This document shows, in pieces, positions 1 to 7,347 of a stretch of 64,000 nucleotides of DNA (positions are counted from its first letter, which is position 1; each line of letters starts with the position of its first letter). The stretch lies in contig JBMNPT010000006.1 in the NCBI GenBank assembly GCA_050943735.1, positions 1-64,000 of the forward strand. The letters run 5' to 3'. This DNA is from JBMNPT01 sp050943735. Its GTDB lineage: Bacteria > Bacillota > Clostridia > Oscillospirales > RGIG577. A program made the translations under genes and the position numbers. The notes under the pieces are model-generated. The model did not search any database. It saw only the letters and a program-made list of their open reading frames with translations, and had not been told where the DNA came from.

Positions 1-839
1 TTTCTTTGCTTCAATGCTTCTTCTAACTGTGGCAACATTGGGAATGTTCTATTGGAACTCTTATTTTTTGGGTTCTTCGTATAATCGCCACTAATTCCAT
101 TACTTACACCAACGGCAGACCTAATAGTAATTGTGTGTCTATAGAAATCAATATCATTCCATCGTAAGCCGCAAATTTCACCACGCCTTAATCCCGCATA
201 GAAAGCCAATAGTATTCCTACATACATTGGGTCTTGTGGTTCAAAATCCAAATAGACAGCGGATAATACATTATCCATTTGTTCATTGTTTAAGTGAGTA
301 ACCTTTGCTTCTCCCTTTTTAGGCATCTTTACACCTTTGAATGGGTCTTTTAATAGTTCTCCATTGTTGTAGTAGTAATTATATACTTTTTTCAATCGTG
401 CATAAGTAGTATGTATTGTATTCTGCGAATAGCCTGCTTGATATAACTTAGTAAGCCAACCACTTAATACAGTCTTATCAACAGTTGCAAAAACATAGTC
501 ACCCAAATAAGGCTTAATATACTTGCTATAAGAATACAGGGTATTGCTATAGGTGCTTCTTTCTATTTCTCCTGTTGATACTTGGTGAAGCAGATATTCC
601 TTATAGATTTCATCTACTGTCTTTGCCTTTCCTGCATTTGGCATCAAATCAGCTTCGGCATTTAATTGGTCTAACCATTCTTTAGCTATTCGCATAGCTT
701 CTTTCTTGCCTTTTGCTTCGGGAAGCATTTTACTTACTTCTTTCCACTTGCCATACACATCTTTATATTTTGCTCTTGCTTGCCAAGGTTTGCCTTTTCG
801 GTTTGTTAGTTGCTGAACATTTACAGTTGTATATTTCAT
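1..839 (-). CDS. Tyrosine recombinase (integrase), C-terminus cut by window edge
   Basis: Reading the minus strand from an ATG at 839 gives 279 codons with no stop before the window edge, so the gene is partial. It would catalyse site-specific integration and excision of a mobile element. An N-terminal AP2-like/SAM-like core-binding region is followed by the catalytic domain, where the first catalytic arginine lies in the motif AGLRRGEICGLRW (about residue 230). The beta-hairpin lysine region (TKNPKNK) is also visible; the HxxR and catalytic Tyr lie outside the window. AAAGGAGG sits 8 nt before the ATG. The gene is clearly more AT-rich than the rest of the window, consistent with transfer. 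Its 5' end faces the 3' end of the guaA paralog, the usual layout of an integrase beside its attachment site. Confidence 0.9.
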   Translation of the reverse strand, partial: MKYTTVNVQQLTNRKGKPWQARAKYKDVYGKWKEVSKMLPEAKGKKEAMRIAKEWLDQLNAEADLMPNAGKAKTVDEIYKEYLLHQVSTGEIERSTYSNTLYSYSKYIKPYLGDYVFATVDKTVLSGWLTKLYQAGYSQNTIHTTYARLKKVYNYYYNNGELLKDPFKGVKMPKKGEAKVTHLNNEQMDNVLSAVYLDFEPQDPMYVGILLAFYAGLRRGEICGLRWNDIDFYRHTITIRSAVGVSNGISGDYTKNPKNKSSNRTFPMLPQLEEALKQR

Positions 840-864
840 AGCCAAATCCTCCTTTGCTGAAATC

Positions 865-927
865 GTTCCGCAAATCATACCCCAAAGATACCGCAAATGT
901 TCCGCAAAGTCAAGATTGTTCCGTAAA
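865..927. repeat. Direct repeats next to the integrase (candidate arm-type integrase sites)
   Basis: Four near-identical decamers of the form (G/A)TTCCG(C/T)AAA or ACCGCAAA occur near 865-874, 888-896, 899-908 and 918-927, between the integrase start and the guaA paralog. Tyrosine integrases bind such short direct repeats flanking the crossover core. The assignment as arm sites is inference from position and repetition. Confidence 0.5.
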
Positions 928-933
928 ACGAGA

Positions 934-970
934 AACCCGAAAACCCTTGATTTTCAAGGGTTTTCGGGTT
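934..970 (-). terminator. Strong hairpin, probable terminator downstream of the guaA paralog
   Basis: A perfect 17-bp inverted repeat (arms starting AACCCGAAAACCC) closes on a 3-nt TTT loop between the guaA paralog stop and the integrase start. The flank on the minus-strand side is only moderately T-rich, so it may act in both directions or be part of the element end. Confidence 0.6.
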
Positions 971-997
971 CTTAATTCTGTCAAATAGGTGCGGGAT

Positions 998-1015
998 TTA
1001 TTCCCACTCGATGGT
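998..1015. other. Candidate attachment core at 3' end of guaA paralog
   Basis: The 18-bp string that ends the guaA paralog (plus-strand TTATTCCCACTCGATGGT) is repeated exactly at the 3' end of canonical guaA (14544-14561). The 3' end of guaA is a known integration target for genomic islands. Both copies encode the same C-terminal TIEWE-stop, so identity could simply be coding conservation. Position beside an integrase favours an att site. Confidence 0.4.
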
Positions 1016-2287
1016 CCCTGTAGGCTTAGGTGTCAAATCATACAACACTCGATTGACACCCTTCACCTCGTGAGTGATCCGCTGAGTGATATGCTGCAGC
1101 AATGCAAAAGGCACATCCTCCACCGTAGCGGTCATGGCATCTACTGTATTTACCGCGCGGATGATCACCGGCCATTCATCAGCCCGTTTGCCGTCACGCA
1201 CTCCTACACTCTTGATATCAGGAATTGCGGTAAAGTATTGCCATACCTTGCCTTCCAGACCATTTTTTGCAAACTCTTCCCGGAGGATGGCATCGCTCTC
1301 CCGCACCGCTTCCAGACGGTCACGGGTAATGGCGCCCAAGCAGCGCACACCCAGTCCGGGGCCCGGGAAGGGCTGGCGGTATACCATGTTATCGGGCAGA
1401 CCCAATGCCGCACCGCAAGCACGTACCTCATCCTTAAAGAGCATTTTCAAAGGCTCCACCAGCTGGAAGTCCAGATCTTCTGGCAGGCCGCCCACATTGT
1501 GGTGACTCTTCACCGCCTTGACGGTTTTGGTACCACTCTCAATGATATCCGGATAAATGGTACCCTGCCCCAAGAACGCAATGCCATCCAGCTTGCGGGC
1601 TTCTTCCTCAAACACGCGAATAAACTCTGCGCCGATAATCTTACGCTTTTGTTCCGGATCTGCCACACCGGCCAGCTTGTCCAGAAAACGATCCACCGCA
1701 TCCACGTAGATCAGATTGGCGTCCATTTCATCCCGGAATACCCGAACCACCTGCTCCGGTTCACCTTTGCGCAGCAGACCATGATTCACATGTACACAGG
1801 TGAGCTGACGGCCAATGGCCTTAATCAGCAAAGCAGCCACTACGCTGGAATCCACACCGCCGGACAGGGCCAGCAGTACCTTTTTGTCACCCACCTGGCG
1901 CCGGATCAGCTCCACCTGATCGGCAATGAAATTCTCCATATTCCAGTTGGGCTGCGCTCCGCAGCGGTCAAACACAAACTCCGAGAGCTTCTGACGGCGC
2001 GCCTCGTCCTCCTGCGGCCAAGGCTCCGCCCCCTTGTGGTCCACTGCCAGTACAGGCAAACCGCAATTGTAAATGTGACTGCCCGCGTCAATCTCCACAC
2101 CGTCCACTACACGGTTCGCACCTCCGTTGAGAATGACACCCTTTACGTTGGGCAGGGCCTTCCACTCTTCCACGGTGATGTCATGGGGATGAATTTCACT
2201 GTACACGCCCAATGCCCGGATCTCTCTGGCAATCTGGGGATTTTCTCCGCTGCCCAGATCCAGGATTACAATCATATCCTGTTTCAT
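998..2287 (-). CDS. GMP synthetase paralog lacking a functional glutaminase domain
   Basis: A 429-aa protein related to GuaA. The ATP-pyrophosphatase domain is intact, with the P-loop ALSGGVDSS, and so is the C-terminal dimerisation domain ending TIEWE. The N-terminal class-I amidotransferase domain is reduced to roughly 90 residues. Where GuaA has the nucleophile motif GICYGC, this protein reads AVDHKGAE, and the stretch that should carry the catalytic His and Glu is missing. It could therefore only aminate XMP with free ammonia or with a separate glutaminase; that is inference from missing residues. The ATG at 2287 is preferred over an upstream TTG because GGAGG lies 6 nt before it. A canonical guaA is present at 14544. 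It has its own promoter and terminator. Confidence 0.85.
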   Translation of the reverse strand: MKQDMIVILDLGSGENPQIAREIRALGVYSEIHPHDITVEEWKALPNVKGVILNGGANRVVDGVEIDAGSHIYNCGLPVLAVDHKGAEPWPQEDEARRQKLSEFVFDRCGAQPNWNMENFIADQVELIRRQVGDKKVLLALSGGVDSSVVAALLIKAIGRQLTCVHVNHGLLRKGEPEQVVRVFRDEMDANLIYVDAVDRFLDKLAGVADPEQKRKIIGAEFIRVFEEEARKLDGIAFLGQGTIYPDIIESGTKTVKAVKSHHNVGGLPEDLDFQLVEPLKMLFKDEVRACGAALGLPDNMVYRQPFPGPGLGVRCLGAITRDRLEAVRESDAILREEFAKNGLEGKVWQYFTAIPDIKSVGVRDGKRADEWPVIIRAVNTVDAMTATVEDVPFALLQHITQRITHEVKGVNRVLYDLTPKPTGTIEWE

Positions 2288-2330
2288 TTGCAACCTCCAT
2301 CTTTACGAAAAGTCCTTATTGAATGGTATC

Positions 2331-2359
2331 AGTATACATGATTTTTCGACAGTTTGCAA
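2331..2359 (-). promoter_or_regulatory. Sigma-A-type promoter for the guaA paralog
   Basis: On the minus strand, TTGCAA and TATACT are separated by 17 nt, about 45 nt upstream of the start codon. Confidence 0.6.
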
Positions 2360-2366
2360 CCACAGT

Positions 2367-2398
2367 CAAAAAAACACCCCTCCAAAGAGGGGTGTTTT
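2367..2398 (-). terminator. Intrinsic terminator after the PqqD-like gene
   Basis: A 12-bp stem (AAAACACCCCTC) with a CAAA loop is followed on the minus strand by a T-run. It directly follows the stop codon of the PqqD-like gene. Confidence 0.9.
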
Positions 2399-2399
2399 C

Positions 2400-2750
2400 T
2401 CAATCTTTCTGAAACTTTATAAAATCATAACTTTCCAGGATCTGAAAATATTTTACAATACGGGGATAGAGCGGCTCGGCTTTTTCTCCGAACTGCTGCT
2501 GTACCAGCTGTGCCAGAGCGTATACATCCCGCTGGCCATCCATCAGCGGCCACAGGAAACTCCCCATCTCATCCAGATGGATATAGGAAATCCTGGGACG
2601 TTTCAGCAGCTTTTGTGCCAGCCAGTGAAAAACACCCCGATTCTCCTGCTGCAAAGTTACAATTCCCTGATCATCGGTGCTCCACGCCAAATCAGCACGC
2701 ACGGGAATCTGTTCCAGATAATTTTTAGTAGGTTTGGATTTTCTGGCCAT
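2400..2750 (-). CDS. PqqD-like small protein
   Basis: A 116-aa protein whose C-terminal 65 residues match the PqqD fold pattern: a DEMGSFLWPLMDG segment, then helix-rich QLVQQQFGE and a final YDFIKF. PqqD domains bind ribosomal peptides and hand them to radical-SAM enzymes, but no such enzyme or precursor peptide is visible nearby. It starts 1 nt after the stop of the OPT transporter, so the two are one transcription unit. The ribosome-binding site is weak, which fits translational coupling. Its true partner is unknown. A link to peptide import by the neighbouring OPT protein is inference from adjacency only. Confidence 0.65.
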   Translation of the reverse strand: MARKSKPTKNYLEQIPVRADLAWSTDDQGIVTLQQENRGVFHWLAQKLLKRPRISYIHLDEMGSFLWPLMDGQRDVYALAQLVQQQFGEKAEPLYPRIVKYFQILESYDFIKFQKD

Positions 2751-2751
2751 A

Positions 2752-4659
2752 TTACTTGGATGCCTTGTGCTTGCCCCACAGAGAGGACTTCAGCAGCAGC
2801 AGAATGATGGCCGCCAGCACCACTATGCTGCCCCAGATTCCAAAATTCACTTCGGAGATGATAGGCAGCTTGGACAGGTTGATTTCAAACACCGCCAGAA
2901 TGGCCAAGAAAATACCAATCAGTCCTTCACCGGCGATCATACCGGCACAATAGAGCGTTCCATCGTTGTTTTGCAGTTCCTTGGTCTTTTCGTCCACATT
3001 CTTGCGACGATTCATCATCAGGGCAATGAGGCCGCCCACCATGATGCAGGCATTGAGCTACACAGGCAGATACATACCCACTGCAATGGGCATCACCGGC
3101 AGACGCAGGATTTCAAAGCACAGTGCCAGGCAGACGCCCACAAAGATCAGGCCCCAGGGCAGCTGACCACCCATGATGCCTTCCACCAGCATCTTCATCA
3201 AATGAGCCTGAGGAGCGGCGATTTCCGCGGAATCGTAACCCCAGGCAGCATCCAGCAGGTAGAGCACACCGCCGATGGTCACAGCGGAGGCCACCACACC
3301 GATGAGTTCACCCATCTGCTGTTTCTTGGGGGTAGCACCCAGCAGGAAACCGGTCTTCAAATCCTGAGAGGTATCGCCCGCAATGGCAGCGATAACACAG
3401 ATAACAGAACCAATGGCAATGGCACCAGTCATGCCCGCAATGCCCTCAGCACCGGTGGACTTGAGCACCAGAGTGGAAATGATCAGAGTGGCAATGGCCA
3501 TACCGGATACGGGGTTGTTGGTGGAACCCACCAGGCCCACCATACGGGAGGACACAGTGGCGAAGAAGAAGCCGAACACCACAATGATGATGGCTCCGAT
3601 GAGGTTGACGGGGATGGCAGGGAACAGCCAGATCACCAGGGTGGTCACAGCAATGCCAATCAGGATGAACTTCATGTTCAGATCCTGGCTGGTACGTTCC
3701 AGGCTCTCCACCGCACCGGTTCTCATGCTCTTCATGGAATCGGCAAAGGTACGGACAATCAGAGGCAAAGACTTAATCAGGCTGAGGAAACCACCAGTAG
3801 CGATGGCACCAGCGCCGATATAACGAATATAGCTGCCCCAAATGCCGCCGGGGCCCTCCTTGGCGAAAATCTCGGCGATGGTAGCGGTGCCGGGATAAAT
3901 GATGGCGTCGGCACCAAAGAGCAGTACCATGGGGATCAGTACACACCAGCCGATCACACCGCCCACAAACATAAAGGAGGCAATGCGGGGACCTACGATG
4001 TAGCCTACACCCACCAGAGCGGGGTAGATCTGGGTACCGATCTGAGCGCCCACACTTTTCAGGGTGAGATTGATTTCACTGGGCATCCACTTGAAACCAT
4101 CCACCAGCAGTTTGAACAGAGCAGCCCAGCCCATACCAGAGAAAACAGATACGGCATCAGAACCGCCCTCTTCACCGGCCAACAGCACTTCCGCACAGGC
4201 AGTGCCTTCGGGATAAGGCAGTGTGGCATGCTCCCGCACAATCAGCGCGTTCCGCAGAGGCACCATAAACAGCACACCCAAAATACCGCCGCACAGTGCG
4301 ATGACAGTGATTTCCACCAAACCAGGCTTTTCGCCCAACCCTTCAGCAGCCCACAGAAACAGCGCAGGCAGGGTGAAGATGGCACCAGCCGCCAGAGATT
4401 CACCTGCAGAACCAATGGTCTGCACAATGTTGCTCTCCAAAATGGAGTTGCGGCGCAGCATCACGCGGATGACTGCCATAGAAATCACCGCCGCCGGAAT
4501 GGAAGCGGATACGGTAAGGCCTACCCGGAGTCCCAGGTATGCGTTAGCCGCACCGAACACTACAGCCAAAAGTACACCCACAATGATAGACGTAACCGTC
4601 AATTCAGGCGTAACCTTGTCTGCCGGTACGTACGGCTTAAAAGGTTTGTTTTCACTCAT
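2752..4659 (-). pseudogene. OPT-family oligopeptide/metallopeptide transporter interrupted by in-frame TAG
   Basis: Joined across one stop, this is a 635-codon polytopic membrane protein of the OPT family, about the normal family length. N-terminal hallmarks include LRVGLTVSASIPAAV and long hydrophobic segments. Translation stops at TAG 3060-3058 (codon 534), in the motif MYLPV-stop-LNACIMVGG. The same frame then continues for 101 codons with clear family character, so nothing but one base need be wrong. The downstream part would be left without three or so membrane segments. The start ATG 4659 has GGGAG 8 nt upstream. Causes could be a true nonsense mutation, strain polymorphism or a sequence error. 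It is followed at once by the PqqD-like gene. Confidence 0.85.
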
Positions 4660-4698
4660 AACGTTTCTCCCTTTTCATATTTTTTGGCGCATAAAGAA

Positions 4699-4727
4699 AG
4701 TATACATCATAACTCTTTTTTTCTCAA
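4699..4727 (-). promoter_or_regulatory. Sigma-A-type promoter for the OPT-PqqD unit
   Basis: TTGAGA and TATACT with a 17-nt spacer on the minus strand, ending 40 nt before the OPT start codon. Confidence 0.65.
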
Positions 4728-4838
4728 GGTTTATGAGGATTTTTACAGAGAATAGGCAATTTTTTTATTATTATAGCCAAATGACGGAAGTTTTTCGCTT
4801 CTTTTTTTGTTTTTTGTCAATGCTGGGGTTTGATTTTT

Positions 4839-5528
4839 TCAAAAGCCCAGGTAAAACATGTAAAGACCCACCAGCAAAATCGACGCCCCCAAAATCCATT
4901 TGAGAATCTGACTCCACATTCCATATTGTTTGCTTTGAGAAAGAGACTGTACAAATCCCACCGATGTTCCAGCCACCACCGCCAATACCGAATGGCCCGC
5001 TGAATAACAAAGGAGCAGTACAATTCCCCACAGCATGCTGCCCTGCCCGGCCACAATGGCCAACAGGGCCACCAGCACCGGAGTGGAGCATGGAGAGGAG
5101 AAGATTCCCGCCAAAATTCCAGCCAGTACCGCCCCCACCATTCCCTGTCTGGGCGTGCGGGATACCAGATAACTGGAGGGAATGAAGGTAAAAACCTCCC
5201 AGGTTTGGAGGGCCATGAGTACCATCAGAATTCCCAGCAACAAATACCACCAGGAAGAGCCATTGCCCAGCAGGCGGCCTGCCACAGAAGCAGCCACCCC
5301 TAGTGCGGTAAAGGTAATGGCTGAACCAACAGCGAACGCCAGCGACAGCATCAGCGAACGGCGGAAATTTTTCTCCCCCGTTCCTCCTACATAGCCAATC
5401 ACCAGCGGAATTCCCGAGAGGGAGCAGGGTGTAAAAGAGGTAAGCACACCTGCTGCCAAAGCCAGTATAGGAGCCAGCCACTGGGCCTGACTCAACATAT
5501 TGGCCAGGTTTTCCAACCAGGCGTTCAT
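4839..5528 (-). CDS. ccdA: CcdA/DsbD-family thiol-disulfide membrane transporter
   Basis: A 229-aa protein with six predicted membrane segments. It carries the two conserved cysteine-proline motifs of the family, FTPCSLSGIP in segment 1 and FSSPCSTPVL in segment 4; these cysteines carry reducing equivalents from cytosolic thioredoxin across the membrane. Its ATG overlaps the stop of the upstream thioredoxin-like gene in an ATGA, so the two are translationally coupled and very likely function together. No cytochrome c maturation genes are near, so the recipient may be general extracytoplasmic thiol or sulfoxide repair. That role is inference. Confidence 0.9.
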   Translation of the reverse strand: MNAWLENLANMLSQAQWLAPILALAAGVLTSFTPCSLSGIPLVIGYVGGTGEKNFRRSLMLSLAFAVGSAITFTALGVAASVAGRLLGNGSSWWYLLLGILMVLMALQTWEVFTFIPSSYLVSRTPRQGMVGAVLAGILAGIFSSPCSTPVLVALLAIVAGQGSMLWGIVLLLCYSAGHSVLAVVAGTSVGFVQSLSQSKQYGMWSQILKWILGASILLVGLYMFYLGF

Positions 5529-6049
5529 ACCTCCACCCCCATATCTTCCAAAATGGTTTGGAACTGTTCCTCCGTCAGTCCGCCCTGATGAACGGTGTAG
5601 GCGTGTTCATTGGTATCCTTGTAGTTGTATTGAATCAGACCCAACGCCTCTGAAATCTCCTGACTGGGCACATAAGGAGTGCCATCCGCATTGATGAAAA
5701 TCTGTGTGGGAATCACTGTCACCGGCATGTCCTTCACTTCAGCAGGGTATTCCCAAATATCGATGTACTTCACCACCGCTTTGCCCTGCATCTCCTGATG
5801 AATGGCCTCCAGGGCAGGCTTCATATCCCGACAGGGTGGGCATCCTTCTGAACCAAAGTCCACAATGACAGGCAATCCCGACTGGGTCCACTCCTCCAAT
5901 TCCAGCTGCGATACCGTCAAGGGATCTGCGCTGGTATCAGATGTTTCCCCCAAATCGGCAGTGGAATTGTTTTTCAGCATCCACACTCCCGCAATGGCCC
6001 CTGCGATCAGAATGGGCAATACAATTTGCGCTCTTCTCTTCTGGGTCAT
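5525..6049 (-). CDS. Membrane-anchored extracytoplasmic thioredoxin-like protein
   Basis: A 174-aa protein: an N-terminal signal anchor (IVLPILIAGAIAGVWML), an acidic/polar linker, then a thioredoxin fold with active site EGCPPCRDM (about residue 75) and the cis-proline region VTVIPTQIF. It should face outside and take electrons from the coupled CcdA. The ATG at 6049 is chosen because GGAGG lies 6 nt upstream; an in-frame extension to 6112 would run back through a terminator hairpin and has no ribosome-binding site. Confidence 0.9.
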   Translation of the reverse strand: MTQKRRAQIVLPILIAGAIAGVWMLKNNSTADLGETSDTSADPLTVSQLELEEWTQSGLPVIVDFGSEGCPPCRDMKPALEAIHQEMQGKAVVKYIDIWEYPAEVKDMPVTVIPTQIFINADGTPYVPSQEISEALGLIQYNYKDTNEHAYTVHQGGLTEEQFQTILEDMGVEV

Positions 6050-6070
6050 CCATTTCCTCCTTTTTCTGGT

Positions 6071-6107
6071 AAAAAGAAAAGCCAAAACCCTGAGATTTTG
6101 ACTTTTC
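6071..6107 (-). terminator. Terminator after gldA
   Basis: A hairpin with arms GAAAAG-CAAAA and one mismatch is followed on the minus strand by TTTTT. It lies between gldA and the thioredoxin gene. Confidence 0.6.
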
Positions 6108-6127
6108 TCCAATTGTATGGTTGTATT

Positions 6128-7225
6128 TTACAGGCCTTTGTACAGCCGTCCCAGAGCATCAGCCGCCAAAATGGCTGCGTACACCTTTTCTGCCGTCACT
6201 TCCATGGGCATGTTGTGAATGGTTTCTCCGGGAACGGAAGCAGCCTGTGCCACCGCCATAATTTCCTCCGGTTTTACCTCGGTGATGCCCAGATCCGCCA
6301 GAGTGGTGGGCAATCCTACACTGTTGCAGAAGTCCAGCACTTCATCGATCTGCTCCATATCCGCATTTTGCAGTACCAACTGTACCAGCGTACCAAAGGC
6401 CACCTTTTCTCCATGGTACAGGCTATGGGTTTCAGGTGCCACAGTAAAACCATTGTGAATGGCATGCGCGCCTGCCAGCCCGCCCGATTCAAATCCGATA
6501 CCGGAGAGATAAGTGTTGGCTTCGATGATATTCTCCACCGCCTTGGTGCACACATGATTTTCCACCGCCAACTTGGCCTTCAGGCCATCCGCCAACAGCG
6601 TTTCATAGCAGGTCCGGGCCAGTACCAGAGCTGCGTTGGTGATCTTGCCGCCCGCACAGGTAGAAGAATTAGAATCCGCGGTAGCCTGGGCTTCAAAGTA
6701 AGTGGCCAGAGCGTCGCCCATGCCGGATACCAGCAAACGAGCGGGAGCTTTGCTCACCACGTCGGTGTCCACCAATACCACATTGGGATTGGCCGGCAGC
6801 CACAGGTATTCCTCAAAGACACCCTCATCGGTGTAAATCACCGCCAATGCGGAGCAGGGAGCGTCGGTGCCCGCGATGGTAGGCACAATCACCACCGGCT
6901 TCTTGGCATAGTAAGCCAACGCCTTGGTGGTATCGTGGATTTTACCTCCGCCGATGCCCACGCACACATCGCAGCCCATCTGATCGAACAGGCCCTTCAA
7001 ACGGTTGATCTCATTGTGAGAGCATTCTCCATTGAAAAACTCAAAGTGGACCTGACAGCCGACAGTACGGAAGCTTTCTTCCACTGCGGCGCCCACCCGC
7101 TTGTATCCCGATTCACTGATAACCGCAAATACATTTTTGCCCAAAGTCTGGGTGTATTGACCGATGTTGTTCAGTTCTCCCTGACCCTGAATGTATTTCC
7201 CGGGAGCAATGATAATATTTGCCAT
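6128..7225 (-). CDS. gldA: Glycerol dehydrogenase
   Basis: A 365-aa iron/zinc-type alcohol dehydrogenase of the GldA group, oxidising glycerol to dihydroxyacetone with NAD+. The NAD-binding GIGGGK motif is present (about residue 90). Metal ligands are visible in family positions: Asp in SGMGDALATYFEA, His in GAHAIHNGF, and His in SLYHGEKVAFG. The ATG at 7225 has AGGAGG 8 nt upstream; a longer frame beginning at 7282 overlaps the promoter region and is rejected. It is monocistronic, with a promoter and a terminator of its own. Confidence 0.93.
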   Translation of the reverse strand: MANIIIAPGKYIQGQGELNNIGQYTQTLGKNVFAVISESGYKRVGAAVEESFRTVGCQVHFEFFNGECSHNEINRLKGLFDQMGCDVCVGIGGGKIHDTTKALAYYAKKPVVIVPTIAGTDAPCSALAVIYTDEGVFEEYLWLPANPNVVLVDTDVVSKAPARLLVSGMGDALATYFEAQATADSNSSTCAGGKITNAALVLARTCYETLLADGLKAKLAVENHVCTKAVENIIEANTYLSGIGFESGGLAGAHAIHNGFTVAPETHSLYHGEKVAFGTLVQLVLQNADMEQIDEVLDFCNSVGLPTTLADLGITEVKPEEIMAVAQAASVPGETIHNMPMEVTAEKVYAAILAADALGRLYKGL

Positions 7226-7286
7226 GACAGATTCCTCCTGTATTTTCTGATTTCCATGCGCTTGTATCATGCACAATATCAACCAA

Positions 7287-7316
7287 ACTATACACCATTT
7301 GAAAGTTTTCTGTCAA
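7287..7316 (-). promoter_or_regulatory. Sigma-A-type promoter for gldA
   Basis: Perfect TTGACA, 18-nt spacer, TATAGT on the minus strand. Confidence 0.75.
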
Positions 7317-7347
7317 GCAATTCCAACGCAGGAATACATATCCTTTT

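Noticed and set aside
2734..4755. A 673-aa open frame on the plus strand opposite the OPT transporter, His/Gln-rich
   Set aside because: It is antisense to a clear membrane-protein gene, has no ribosome site and no domain; the composition is what the reverse complement of hydrophobic codons gives.
4771..5481. A 236-aa alternative frame over ccdA
   Set aside because: It overlaps the conserved CcdA frame, lacks family motifs and a ribosome site.
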